The notes under the pieces are model-generated. The model was not told the origin of the DNA. It ran no database searches and saw only the letters and a program-made list of their open reading frames with translations. Positions 44,566-53,359 of a stretch of 64,000 bases of DNA are shown one piece after another; position 1 is the stretch's first letter, and each line of letters starts with the position of its first letter. The stretch spans positions 1 to 64,000 of the forward strand of contig NZ_WOSY01000005.1 of assembly GCF_011516755.1 (NCBI RefSeq). Direction: 5' to 3'. This DNA comes from Acetobacter conturbans (GTDB lineage Bacteria; Pseudomonadota; Alphaproteobacteria; Acetobacterales; Acetobacteraceae). Both the position numbers and the translations under genes were made by a program.

Positions 44566-45930
44566 TCAGATCGCGCGTGAATGCTGTGCGGGGCCTGCGC
44601 CTTGCGTGGGCAGGTAACGATCGAATACGGCGGCGACGTTGCGGATGAAAGGACGACCTGCCTGTGTCAGGGTCACCCTGTCGCCCGACAGCGTCACAAG
44701 GCCATCCAGAGCGAACTGGGTCAGGCGTTCTCGTTCGGCAGCATAGTCATCCGGCCCGAAAGCACCGAGGTCGACAGCCAGATCGCACATCAGCCGCTCG
44801 ATCAGGGCTCCGCGTGTGCGGTCGTCGTCGGAACAGGCCACGCCGCGCGCGACGGGGAGGGCCTGGCTTTCCGCAAGAGCCTTGCCGTAGGCAGCAGCGC
44901 TGACGATATTCTGCGTGAAGCCGCCCGGAAGGGATGAGATGGCCGACGCGCCGATCCCGACAAGGGAATGTCCCTGATCGACGGTGTATCCCTGAAAGTT
45001 GCGCCGGAGTATTCCGTCGCGCGCAGCCTGCGCCATCGGATCGTGCGGCAGGGCGTAATGATCGAGACCGACGGGCTGGTACCCGGCGGCGCAGAGGGTG
45101 CGGTCGATCATGTCTCGCTGCGCGAGGCGGGCGTCCCGGTCAGGCAGCGCGTCTGAAGGCATGACCTGCTGACGCTTCGCTTTCCATGGCACATGGGCAT
45201 AGCCGAAAACGGCCAGACGATCCGGGCGCAGGGAGGCGGTTCTCAGTGCCGTATCCCGCACGCTATCCGTCGTCTGGTAAGGCAGGCCGTAGATCAGGTC
45301 GATATTGACGCTTGCCAGACCTGCCGCCCGCAATGCTGTGACGCAGGATTCCGTTTGCTCAAAACTCTGGATGCGGCCACAGGCTTTCTGCACGGCCGGA
45401 TCAAGATCCTGCACCCCGAGACTACCGCGCGTGAATCCGAGATCTCCGAGAAAATGCGCCATTGCGGGCGTGAAATGACGCGGATCAAGCTCAATGCTGA
45501 TCTCGGCGTCCGCCCGGATGTCGAACAGGAGATGCAGTGTGTCGAAAAGTGCCCGGAAGGTCGCTTCCGGCAGGGTGGTGGGGGTGCCTCCACCGAACTG
45601 GAGATGTGCAACAGGTTGTCTGCCGGTCCCGGATGTGGGGATCAGGTCTGCGACGCGGTGGAGTTCGTCTTCAAGAAGCTTGCCGTAAGCTTCGCGTGTC
45701 GTTTCGCTGCGCATGACCGAGGTGTTGCAGCCACAGAAACCGCAGAGTTCGTCGCAGAAGGGAACATGCAGATACAGCGAAAGCGCCTCACCGGCCGGAA
45801 TATCTTCCAGCCAGCGGGACGCTTCCGCAGGTCCGACCGCATCGGAAAACCGGACGGCGGTCGGGTAACTCGTGTAACGCGGCAGGTTGCCGTCATACCG
45901 CTCAAGTAGTGACGGCGATGCCGCGTCCAT
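44566..45930 (-). CDS. hemN: Oxygen-independent coproporphyrinogen III dehydrogenase
   Basis: This radical-SAM enzyme converts coproporphyrinogen III to protoporphyrinogen IX without oxygen. The 454-residue length matches E. coli HemN. The cluster motif is in YLHVPFCDELCGFCGC, with CxxxCxxCxC. Also present are HLQFGGGTPTTL and VNIDLIYGLPYQT, and the GIGASAISSLPGGF region near the C-terminus. It starts 3 bases after the ompW stop, so both are likely transcribed from the FNR-box promoter upstream of ompW. Confidence 0.95.
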   Translation of the reverse strand: MDAASPSLLERYDGNLPRYTSYPTAVRFSDAVGPAEASRWLEDIPAGEALSLYLHVPFCDELCGFCGCNTSVMRSETTREAYGKLLEDELHRVADLIPTSGTGRQPVAHLQFGGGTPTTLPEATFRALFDTLHLLFDIRADAEISIELDPRHFTPAMAHFLGDLGFTRGSLGVQDLDPAVQKACGRIQSFEQTESCVTALRAAGLASVNIDLIYGLPYQTTDSVRDTALRTASLRPDRLAVFGYAHVPWKAKRQQVMPSDALPDRDARLAQRDMIDRTLCAAGYQPVGLDHYALPHDPMAQAARDGILRRNFQGYTVDQGHSLVGIGASAISSLPGGFTQNIVSAAAYGKALAESQALPVARGVACSDDDRTRGALIERLMCDLAVDLGAFGPDDYAAERERLTQFALDGLVTLSGDRVTLTQAGRPFIRNVAAVFDRYLPTQGAGPAQHSRAI

Positions 45931-45932
45931 GA

Positions 45933-46754
45933 TCAGAACCGGTAAGCGATACCAGCGGAGACCACTGTCGGGTCGAGAGATTCGTGCACACGACCGCGCA
46001 GCGATCCCGAGCTGTTCTGCGCCCACGCGTGCATGCGGGAGAAGACCTGCTTCACGTCAGCGTTGAAGAACCAGTTGCCGACGATCTGATAATCGAAACC
46101 GACATTGACGAGCGGGCCGCCGGTAAAGCCGGAGTTCAGCTTCGTCAGACCAAGAGCTCCTGACCCCTTCATGTTGTAGAACCACTGAAGGTCAGCGCCG
46201 ACACCCACATACGGGTTGAAGCGCTTGTGCGGACGGAAATGCCACGTGAAGGTCAGAGCAGGCGGCAGAACCCATGCCTTGCCGAGATCCGTCTTGTGCT
46301 GGCCAGCAATGCCGGCAAGCTCACCACCGTTTGCGGACACTTCGTGACGCGTGCTGGTGGCAATCAGATCAACGGCGATGTTGTCCGTGAGGAAGTATTC
46401 GAAGGTCAGCTCAGGCATCGCGCTGTTGGTCGTCGATACGTGCGTGCCGACCATACGGGCACCATTGACGCTGACGCGGCTGTCACGATCCTGCGGCAGG
46501 ACGCCGGCGCCGGACAGGCGGATCATGAAGTCACCTTTGCCCAGACCGATCTTGGTGCTGGCGCATGTCTCGAAGATGCCGCAACGACCGCCGTGTGTCC
46601 GCGGGGGCGCCATGGGAGCAGCAACCGGAGCATTCACATAAGCGGTCCCGGCCGGAGCGGGTGCGGCAGCGGTGGTGACCTGAGCGTGAGCCGTGCCACA
46701 CAGGGCGCTGGCGGCGAGAAGCGCGGCAGCCAGGAAGGAGCGGGACTTCGTCAT
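45933..46754 (-). CDS. ompW: OmpW family outer-membrane protein
   Basis: The 273-residue protein has a signal peptide (FLAAALLAASALCGTAHA). An Ala/Pro-rich linker follows, then an eight-stranded beta-barrel with MIRLSGAGVLPQD near residue 77, ELTFEYFLTDNIAVDLIA, NPYVGVGADLQWFYN, and the terminal GIAYRF ending in Phe, needed for outer-membrane insertion. OmpW forms a narrow hydrophobic channel. An FNR box 67 bases upstream explains anaerobic control known for ompW in other bacteria. Confidence 0.93.
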   Translation of the reverse strand: MTKSRSFLAAALLAASALCGTAHAQVTTAAAPAPAGTAYVNAPVAAPMAPPRTHGGRCGIFETCASTKIGLGKGDFMIRLSGAGVLPQDRDSRVSVNGARMVGTHVSTTNSAMPELTFEYFLTDNIAVDLIATSTRHEVSANGGELAGIAGQHKTDLGKAWVLPPALTFTWHFRPHKRFNPYVGVGADLQWFYNMKGSGALGLTKLNSGFTGGPLVNVGFDYQIVGNWFFNADVKQVFSRMHAWAQNSSGSLRGRVHESLDPTVVSAGIAYRF

Positions 46755-46821
46755 GGGGTTTCTATCTCATTTGCAGATGTAATCTGATGCCGCTGAAACC
46801 ACACCCTTTTCATCGCGGGCG

Positions 46822-46835
46822 TTGATCTGGATCAA
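46822..46835. promoter_or_regulatory. FNR box upstream of ompW-hemN
   Basis: TTGAT-CTGG-ATCAA is an exact match to the FNR/Anr consensus TTGAT-N4-ATCAA. It overlaps the stop codon of the upstream minus-strand gene and lies about 74 bases before the ompW ATG by its centre. Confidence 0.88.
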
Positions 46836-47347
46836 GTGGGGGTAACTTCCGCCGGGGTGATGTTTTTATGCAACAGAATCGCCTCCCCTGCGTAACCGGA
46901 CGAACACAGTCCGAAAATGGTGGCGGGATCTGGGCGCGAGAGGTGGATTCGCGTTGCCGTGCAGCCCAGTTCTGCGGCCAGTCCGGAGAGTTCGTGGATG
47001 AGCGCCAGCGTGACGGGGCCGCTTGATCCCATTGTGATCACCACCACCCGATAGACACACAGAACGCGCCACGCGCCCGATTGCGGGGCTTCGACCCGGT
47101 AGAAAGCAATGCCACAAGGCCCCGGCCTGCCACTGTAACGTGCGAGAATCGCCCCGTTTTTCTGGTGCGTTTCCGGGATGGTCAGACGTCGCGCACGGCG
47201 CGTCCACCGCGCAAGCGTGAGCCCTGGCTCCCCCATGGCCACCAGCGGGAAGACGATCGGCACGTCCGCCCGGACCATGGGCGTGACCAGAATGGCGGGG
47301 ATATTCTCGGCCTCGTTCACTCGCTCCCGCGTCCCCTGAGATGTCAT
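46832..47347 (-). CDS. Uncharacterised protein next to fnr, weakly GNAT-like
   Basis: The 171-residue protein has a mixed alpha/beta pattern. Its end, ELSGLAAELGCTATRIHL followed by a GYAGEAILLHKNI segment, resembles the last helix-strand units of GNAT acetyltransferases, but the acetyl-CoA loop is not clear. The ATG at 47347 is chosen because upstream sequence in the same frame lacks a good ribosome site and would cross the fnr promoter. It is divergent from fnr, with an FNR-like site between them. I cannot name its function. Confidence 0.6.
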   Translation of the reverse strand: MTSQGTRERVNEAENIPAILVTPMVRADVPIVFPLVAMGEPGLTLARWTRRARRLTIPETHQKNGAILARYSGRPGPCGIAFYRVEAPQSGAWRVLCVYRVVVITMGSSGPVTLALIHELSGLAAELGCTATRIHLSRPDPATIFGLCSSGYAGEAILLHKNITPAEVTPT

Positions 47348-47386
47348 GACACGTTGTGCGGTGCCGGGATGTCGTGTGAGACTGCA

Positions 47387-47400
47387 ATGATGTAAATCAA
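47387..47400. promoter_or_regulatory. FNR-like box between the divergent genes and fnr
   Basis: ATGAT-GTAA-ATCAA differs from the FNR consensus in one base. It lies in the region between fnr and the gene on the other strand, which suggests FNR control of one or both. Confidence 0.65.
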
Positions 47401-47511
47401 CCCACGCATTCGTTCCCGGGGGGTGTGATCCGCAATCAATCCGGCTAAGGAGACGACTCGGGCTTGACCAGACAAAGACGAGCATTCCCTGAGCGTGAGC
47501 AGGATAAGGCC

Positions 47512-48282
47512 ATGGCACCATCTTCCCTGCCCGAAGGGCAACCCGCACTCCGCCCGCGACGCCTCGTCATAGCGGGCATGGAAGGCTGCACGGGATGCGC
47601 CGTCTGTGAGGTGCGTGCACGCGGAATCTGCAGTGCCCTGAACGATCAGGAACTGGAGCAGCTGGCGCGCGCAGCCGTGCGTGTCACCATGCCGCCGGGG
47701 CGGGTGTTCGTTGAGGAGGGGGCGAAGGCCGACGCGTTCTTCAACATCACCGCCGGGACCGCCAAGCTGTTCAAGTCACTGCCGGATGGTCGTCGCCAGA
47801 TCACCGGCTTTGTCGGGGTCGGTCATTTTCTCGGACTTGCGGTGTCGGACCGTTACGCCTTCGGGGCCGAGGCCATTGATCAGGTCAAGGTGTGCCGTTT
47901 CTCGCGCGAACGTCTTGAAATGGTGGTCGAGGAATTTCCCCGGCTGGAACGACGTCTGCTCAGCGAGGCGGCCAACGAACTGGTCGCCGCACAGGAGCAG
48001 ATGCTGCTTCTCGGACGCAAGACGGCCCGCGAGCGGGTGGCGAGTTTTCTGTACGAACAGCTTCTCGACGGATACGGGAACGACATCCCATCCGGCGCGA
48101 AACTGCATTTCCCCATGACCCGCGCGGATATCGCCGATTTTCTCGGCCTGACCGTGGAGACCGTCAGCCGCACGCTCAGCGGCCTGCGGCGTGACGGTCT
48201 CCTGGCGATGGGAGCCGGTCACGAAATCAGCGTGATGGCACCCGCTCGCCTCCAGGCCATCGCTAAAGGAGAGGAAGGCTAA
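47512..48282 (+). CDS. fnr: FNR/CRP-family oxygen-sensing transcription regulator
   Basis: The 256-residue protein has the N-terminal cysteine pattern for a [4Fe-4S] cluster (Cys26, Cys29, Cys32, Cys40 in GCTGCAVC through GICSAL). A further Cys near residue 124 in VKVCRFSRERL corresponds to the internal FNR ligand. The cNMP-like domain and the DNA-binding helix with VETVSRTLSGLR (E-xx-S-R type) match FNR sites. The start with AGGATAAGG is at 47512. A TTG at 47464 would add 16 residues. It should activate ompW-hemN under low oxygen. Confidence 0.94.
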   Translation: MAPSSLPEGQPALRPRRLVIAGMEGCTGCAVCEVRARGICSALNDQELEQLARAAVRVTMPPGRVFVEEGAKADAFFNITAGTAKLFKSLPDGRRQITGFVGVGHFLGLAVSDRYAFGAEAIDQVKVCRFSRERLEMVVEEFPRLERRLLSEAANELVAAQEQMLLLGRKTARERVASFLYEQLLDGYGNDIPSGAKLHFPMTRADIADFLGLTVETVSRTLSGLRRDGLLAMGAGHEISVMAPARLQAIAKGEEG

Positions 48283-48317
48283 TCACAGCCTTTACTCTAT
48301 GAACATCTGACGGTTTT

Positions 48318-49073
48318 TCAGGTGGTCGTGGAGGCCTGGAGTTCATCCACCAGTTGGTCCAGATCTTCGGCGCGCGGAGAGACACCCTTCAGTGTCGTCC
48401 AGTTCTGGCGTGAAATCAGGCCATAGGCTTCGTCGCAGTTGGCCGCGAAGAACTCATACGACATGCGACGGGGCGCACCCCATGTGTTGAGATACAGCCA
48501 CGCGTCGTCATAGCCGTGAATCCATACGGCATGACCGCCCGCGATGCGGTTGTCAGCCGTCGGGTCAACCACCCAGTCTCCATCCGTCGAACAGGCATAT
48601 TCCGGCAGCGAGAGGCCGATATACAGCCCTCCAAGCATCGCGATGGCCCGATGGACCGAAACGGTGTCCTTCGGATCGACGTAGCCAAAGGCCGTCAGAT
48701 AGTCGCGGGTCTGGCCGGGCCGTTCATAGCCCTGCCGACACCAGCGCGACAGAACATCGACTTCCACGCCACCCTGATCCGTTGCCGACTGGCCGGGGAC
48801 ATATCCGGATTCCGCGCTGTAGTTCGCCACCACTTCACCGTCGGCGAGCGTGATCGGAGTCAGCGCCGCGCCCGTCCATGTGCGGATGGCGGAGGCAACG
48901 GAGACCTGCGTGCAACAGCCAAGTGTGTCGTTGCACCACATCGGCCAGATGGCGGTCGGCGCCCAGTTCACGGACGGCGGCGGAGCCGGCAGCCGAAAGC
49001 TGAGGGGGGCGGCAAGGCGGTAGGTTCTGGGGTCCAGACGCGCGGGCTTTTTGCCCAGCTTGCGCTGCGTCAT
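48318..49073 (-). CDS. Papain-like (C1-fold) cysteine peptidase family protein
   Basis: The 251-residue protein resembles papain-like peptidases. A Cys lies in LGCCTQVSVASAI near residue 55, His in AGGHAVWIHGYD, and Asn in YLNTWG, in the order of the Cys-His-Asn catalytic set. No signal peptide or propeptide is visible, so its site of action is unclear. It starts at ATG 49073 after GGAGAA. It is convergent with fnr. Some phage and type VI effectors have this fold, but nothing nearby supports either role. Confidence 0.7.
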   Translation of the reverse strand: MTQRKLGKKPARLDPRTYRLAAPLSFRLPAPPPSVNWAPTAIWPMWCNDTLGCCTQVSVASAIRTWTGAALTPITLADGEVVANYSAESGYVPGQSATDQGGVEVDVLSRWCRQGYERPGQTRDYLTAFGYVDPKDTVSVHRAIAMLGGLYIGLSLPEYACSTDGDWVVDPTADNRIAGGHAVWIHGYDDAWLYLNTWGAPRRMSYEFFAANCDEAYGLISRQNWTTLKGVSPRAEDLDQLVDELQASTTT

Positions 49074-49154
49074 ATTGCTTGATTCTCCACTGTTGAGCAT
49101 GTGGAGAACGATATCTGTCCCCTCATTGGCGAGGTGACACGAAGTGAGCGCCGA

Positions 49155-49180
49155 GAATGCCCGTCCCATGCAGGGCATTC
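49155..49180. other. Inverted repeat upstream of the papain-like gene
   Basis: GAATGCCC and GGGCATTC are perfect 8-base arms around GTCCCATGCA, 80 bases before the peptidase gene. It may be a regulator site or a leader hairpin. Confidence 0.35.
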
Positions 49181-49202
49181 GTTTACGCGCCAATGGGACG
49201 AG

Positions 49203-49245
49203 GGCGGATGTCAGGTCAGACCGTCCGGGCCGCCTGACATCCGCC
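49203..49245 (-). terminator. Strong hairpin after mtnP
   Basis: GGCGGATGTCAGG and CCTGACATCCGCC are perfect 13-base arms around 17 bases, starting six bases past the mtnP stop. No T-run follows on the minus strand. The stem strength suggests a terminator or mRNA-stabilising structure. Confidence 0.6.
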
Positions 49246-49251
49246 AGTCAG

Positions 49252-50151
49252 TTAGTGATCGCTGAGAACCCGCTCGGCGATCACCTCAAGCTTGGCGAGA
49301 AGAGCCGGATTCCGCTTGTCCGGAGCCGTGATCAAAGCGTGCTCCAGAGCACGGTCACATCCGGCCGGGCACAGGCCGCGCGGTTTGCCCAGCGTCGGGA
49401 TCATCGTCTTGATGAGTGAACGGGCGTGCTCGGCATTCTGGTGCATCACCTTGATCACCGCATCGACTGTCACGCTGTCATGGTCCTGATGCCAGCAGTC
49501 GTAATCGGTCACCATCGCGACGGTCGCGTAACAGATCTCCGCTTCCCGGGCGAGTTTGGCTTCGGGCATGTTGGTCATGCCGATCACCGCACATCCCCAG
49601 CTGCGATAAAGCTCGCTCTCCGCGCGGGTGGAGAACTGCGGGCCTTCCATCACCAGATAGGTGCCGCCCCGCGTGTGCGGGATGCCGAGTTGCTTCAGTT
49701 TCTGTTCGGCCACATCGCCGATACGCGGACAGACAGGATCGGCGACCGACACATGGGCCACGCAGCCGGTGTCGAAGAAGCTTTTCTCACGGGCAAAGCT
49801 GCGGTCGATGAACTGATCGACGATGACGAAATGGCCGGGTGGAAGCTCCTCACGCAGGGAACCGACAGCTGAAAGCGAGATGATGTCCGTCACCTCCGCG
49901 ATCTTCATCGCCGCGATGTTGGCGCGATAATTCAGACGAGACGGCGGGATCGGGTGGCCGCGACCGTGACGGGGCAGGAATACGCAGCGCACCCCGTTCA
50001 GCGTGCCGAACAGCAGTTCATCGGAGGGCGAGCCCCAGGGTGTTTCGACCCGGCGCCATTCCTTGTTCTCAAGACCGGCGATGTCATACAGCCCCGAGCC
50101 GCCGATGATGCCGATAACCGGTTGGACCGCATGGGCGGGACTAGTGGACAT
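49252..50151 (-). CDS. mtnP: S-methyl-5'-thioadenosine phosphorylase
   Basis: The 299-residue protein is a purine-nucleoside phosphorylase family member of the MTAP type. It shows IGIIGGSGLYDI, FLPRHGRGHPIPPSRLNYRAN (phosphate site), MEGPQFSTRAESE, and GMTNMPEAKLAREAEICY with the base-binding Asp later in VTDYDCWH. It cleaves methylthioadenosine to adenine and methylthioribose-1-phosphate in sulfur salvage. It overlaps the end of cytochrome c1 by 11 bases. Confidence 0.95.
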   Translation of the reverse strand: MSTSPAHAVQPVIGIIGGSGLYDIAGLENKEWRRVETPWGSPSDELLFGTLNGVRCVFLPRHGRGHPIPPSRLNYRANIAAMKIAEVTDIISLSAVGSLREELPPGHFVIVDQFIDRSFAREKSFFDTGCVAHVSVADPVCPRIGDVAEQKLKQLGIPHTRGGTYLVMEGPQFSTRAESELYRSWGCAVIGMTNMPEAKLAREAEICYATVAMVTDYDCWHQDHDSVTVDAVIKVMHQNAEHARSLIKTMIPTLGKPRGLCPAGCDRALEHALITAPDKRNPALLAKLEVIAERVLSDH

Positions 50152-50902
50152 GAGACCAGATTCTCCGTTTCAGAATAAAAAGCAGCACAATGAGAAATAG
50201 CAGATAGATCAGCACGCGGACACCGGTTCGATGACGTTCCGCCAGATGCGGCTGCCCCACCCACGCCAGAAAAATGGTGACATCCCGCGCTTCCTGCTCC
50301 ACGGACGCGGCCGTCCCATCCTCGTAATGAACGTCACCGCCATGCAGGGGTGGTTTCATCGCAATGACACGGCCAGCGGCGAAACGGTTATAGAACAGCC
50401 CCGGTGGCACGGGCACACCCGCCGGTGGTGCGGAATATCCGGTCAGAAGCGCGTAGATCCGGTCTGGCCCTCCCGGATAGATCAGAGCCTGGCGCGCCAG
50501 ATCCGGCACCATCACTCCCTCCTTGACGCCCACCGGACGCACCGGCGTGGGGAACGCATCGTCCGGCAGTCCATGCCGGTATTTCGGTGCGCCTGACAGA
50601 TCCCGTCCCGCCCGGATTTCATAGCCGGCCGCAAGGGCCTGCACCGCTTCCGGCTCAAGCCCCATGCCTGCCAGATCGCTGAAATGGACATGCTTCAGGC
50701 CATGACAGGACGCGCAGACCTGCTCATAGACAAGATAGCCGCGCTGGACGGCGGCAAGATCGAAATTGCCGAGCGCGCCCTCAAAACTCCAGTGCTGCGG
50801 CGGCGCGTGGTCGTGATCGGGAGGAGTGGCACCCGCCGGTGCACCAAAGGTGAGTCCTGCAAGCAGGATCGCGAGCATGAAGCGAGCAGGCCACGTCTTC
50901 AC
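50141..50902 (-). CDS. petC: Cytochrome c1 subunit of the bc1 complex
   Basis: The 253-residue protein has a signal peptide (LAILLAGLTFGAPAGA). The haem-binding CASCH sits in YEQVCASCHGLKHV near residue 65. Also visible are the PDL motif in VPDLARQA, the axial-Met region VIAMKPPL, and the C-terminal anchor helix. It accepts electrons from the Rieske protein and donates to cytochrome c. It is coupled to petB by ATGA. Its haem attachment would need the ccm genes at 5.5-10.9 kb. Confidence 0.95.
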   Translation of the reverse strand: MKTWPARFMLAILLAGLTFGAPAGATPPDHDHAPPQHWSFEGALGNFDLAAVQRGYLVYEQVCASCHGLKHVHFSDLAGMGLEPEAVQALAAGYEIRAGRDLSGAPKYRHGLPDDAFPTPVRPVGVKEGVMVPDLARQALIYPGGPDRIYALLTGYSAPPAGVPVPPGLFYNRFAAGRVIAMKPPLHGGDVHYEDGTAASVEQEARDVTIFLAWVGQPHLAERHRTGVRVLIYLLFLIVLLFILKRRIWSHVH

Positions 50903-52110
50903 GAGACGTCTTTCAGAGCTGCTTTTTCACGGCGGGAGAGCAACGGCATCAGCACGAGGAAATGGAAGAAATAAAACAGCGCGGCACACCGTGCGATGAG
51001 AAGCCAGTTTCCTTCCACATGATGGCTGCCCGCATACCCAAGCAGGACAAATGCCACGACGAGCCCCATCATGGAAGCCCGATAGAGCGGTCGTTGGCGG
51101 GCTGAGCGCACGGGCGACGTATCGAGCCAGGGCACGAAAAACAGCACCAGAACCGCCCCTGCGGACGCCACGAGTCCACCGAATTTGAACGGGATGGCCT
51201 GCAGGATTCCGAAAAACGGCAGGAAATACCATTCGGGTTCGATGCTGGTCGGCGTGTGGAGCGGATTGGCGGGGCGGTAATTTGCCGTTTCGATGATGAG
51301 ATCGGGGAACAGGAACATCACCGCTGCCAATACAAGGGCAAAGACGGCCACGCCGCAGGCATCCTTGATCGCGAAATAGGGGGTGAAGGGCAGGGAGCCT
51401 TTCCTGTCAGGCTCGACACCGTCGGGATTTCCGGACCCCGCGATATGGACGGTGGCCACATGCACGCCCACCACGGCAAGGATGGCGAAGGCCAGTGTGA
51501 AATGCAGGACGAACAGATGATGGATTGTCCCATCGCCGGGCTGGTTGCCGTCGAGAAACACACGCTCCAGAAATGGACCGATGACCGGGATCGAGGCCAG
51601 CGCCTGACCGGCAATATCCGCTCCCCAGTAGGACATCTGGCCCCATGGCAGGACATAGCCAGCAAACGCCGTGACCATCGTCATCGCCAGCAGCAGAATC
51701 CCGAACAGCCAGACCAGTTCGCGGGGCTTTTTGTAGGAGCCGTAATAAAGCCCCCGGAAGAGATGAAGATAAAGCGCACCGAGAAACAGGCTTGCGCCCG
51801 CCATATGCATCGAGCGGATCAGCCAGCCTGAAGGCACGCGCCGTTCAATGGCCTCAATGGAGGCGAACGCCCCGGCTGCCGTCGGCGTGTAGTTCATCGC
51901 CAGAACCAGACCCGACAGAAGCATGAGCAGCAGAACCGCCGACAGCATTGCGCCAACGGTCCACAGGACATTGGCTGAACGCGGCATGGGAAAGCGTCCG
52001 AACTGCACGGACAGGAAGCGTCCGACCGGTAGTCGCCGTTCCAGCCATGTGCCGGGTGGGGCGTCCACGTCGTCGCTGTCCGTTTCGGTGGATGACGGAC
52101 CCGTCATCAT
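50899..52110 (-). CDS. petB: Cytochrome b subunit of the bc1 complex
   Basis: The 403-residue protein has eight membrane helices. Both pairs of haem-ligating histidines are present (SMHMAGASLFLGALYLH and LFVLHFTLAFAILAVVGVH). RGLYYGSY and the Qo-site EPEWYFLPF (the PEWY motif) also match. It oxidises ubiquinol. The Rieske iron-sulfur gene, petA, which normally sits just upstream, is absent; the gene upstream is threonine aldolase. Confidence 0.95.
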   Translation of the reverse strand: MMTGPSSTETDSDDVDAPPGTWLERRLPVGRFLSVQFGRFPMPRSANVLWTVGAMLSAVLLLMLLSGLVLAMNYTPTAAGAFASIEAIERRVPSGWLIRSMHMAGASLFLGALYLHLFRGLYYGSYKKPRELVWLFGILLLAMTMVTAFAGYVLPWGQMSYWGADIAGQALASIPVIGPFLERVFLDGNQPGDGTIHHLFVLHFTLAFAILAVVGVHVATVHIAGSGNPDGVEPDRKGSLPFTPYFAIKDACGVAVFALVLAAVMFLFPDLIIETANYRPANPLHTPTSIEPEWYFLPFFGILQAIPFKFGGLVASAGAVLVLFFVPWLDTSPVRSARQRPLYRASMMGLVVAFVLLGYAGSHHVEGNWLLIARCAALFYFFHFLVLMPLLSRREKAALKDVS

Positions 52111-52182
52111 CTCTCCTTCGGCTGTCCGTCTTCCCCTAGTTCACTTGAAGCCGGAGGTCCACAGAGCCTTGCAGGAGAGCGT

Positions 52183-53298
52183 TCATTCACCCGAAGCGAG
52201 CGCCTCCAGAAGCGCGTCCACATCCGCGTGTTGCATGTGATAGCTGGTCACGAACCGCACCAGCGTTCCATGCACTCCCGGAGGCGCTGTCCGGCGGAGA
52301 AAAATGAAACCGGACACTTCCAGTGCCTGTACCAGTGCTTCCGGCAGGATGGCGAACACCTCGTTCGCCTGCGTCTCGAAAGGCAGCATCGCGCCGGGAT
52401 GACGCAGGAGGCCACGGGCCAGCCGTCCGGCCATTTCGTTGGCGTGACGGGCATTGCGCAGCCACAGATCGCCTTCAAACCACGCCAGAAGCTGGGCGCT
52501 CAGAAACCGCTGCTTGGACCAGAGGTGCCCCGCCCGCTTGATCCGCCTTTCCATGTCCTCAGCCAGCCCCGTATCGAACATGACCACCAGATCAGCGGCG
52601 AGGGCACCACTTTTGGTCGCTCCGAGCGAGAGAATGTCCACACCGGCGCGCCAGGTGGCGTCGGCCGGCGAGCAGCCCAGATGCGCCAGTGCATTGCCGA
52701 ACCGTGCGCCATCCATATGGACGCCCATGCCCGCGTCATGAGCGAGCGTCGTGAGTTCGACAAGCTGGTCAAGGCTGTAGACAGTGCCCCATTCCGTCGC
52801 CTGCGACAGGCTGAGCGCCGCCGGACGGCTAAGCCTGCGGCCCCCCGCCTGCACTTCCGCGATGGTACGCGCCAGCATGGCCGGGCTCATGCGTCCGTCC
52901 GGAGATGGGATGGGACAGAGCTTCGCGCCGCTGGTGAAGAGTTCCGGCGCGCTGCATTCACGCCCGAAGATGTGGGCGCTCTCATCACACAGGATCGCAC
53001 CCCACGGCGGAGACAGGGCGGACAGCGCCAGACCGTTTGCCGCCGTGCCGGTCGCGACCGGAAACACGCGCACCTCCGCCTCGAACACTTCGGCAGCGCG
53101 GGCCTCAAGCTGCGCCGTCCAGGCATCGTCACCATGAGCGGGCGCGTCGCCCACATTGGCCTGTGTGATGGCAGCAAGAATCTCCGGGCAGACAGGTCCC
53201 ACATTGTCGCTCATGAAGTTCGTGCGTATACGCTGCGACCCAGTGTCGTCAGCGGACAGCGTCTCACTGCACGGCGGTGTCTGAGCAGTCTGTTCCAT
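52183..53298 (-). CDS. ltaE: Low-specificity threonine aldolase
   Basis: The 371-residue PLP-dependent enzyme cleaves L-threonine to glycine and acetaldehyde. It has [12 protein letters not shown] near the N-terminus, the [12 protein letters not shown] phosphate-binding region, [11 protein letters not shown] with the cofactor-binding Asp, and the PLP lysine in [11 protein letters not shown]. The ATG at 53298 has AGGAGGC directly upstream. It is divergent from folD, so glycine/one-carbon genes are adjacent. Confidence 0.92.
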   Translation of the reverse strand: MEQTAQTPPCSETLSADDTGSQRIRTNFMSDNVGPVCPEILAAITQANVGDAPAHGDDAWTAQLEARAAEVFEAEVRVFPVATGTAANGLALSALSPPWGAILCDESAHIFGRECSAPELFTSGAKLCPIPSPDGRMSPAMLARTIAEVQAGGRRLSRPAALSLSQATEWGTVYSLDQLVELTTLAHDAGMGVHMDGARFGNALAHLGCSPADATWRAGVDILSLGATKSGALAADLVVMFDTGLAEDMERRIKRAGHLWSKQRFLSAQLLAWFEGDLWLRNARHANEMAGRLARGLLRHPGAMLPFETQANEVFAILPEALVQALEVSGFIFLRRTAPPGVHGTLVRFVTSYHMQHADVDALLEALASGE

Positions 53299-53359
53299 GT
53301 CGCCTCCTGCCAGGCTGATACGATCTGTCCATTCTAGCACCAGAGGAAGACCAAGCCCA

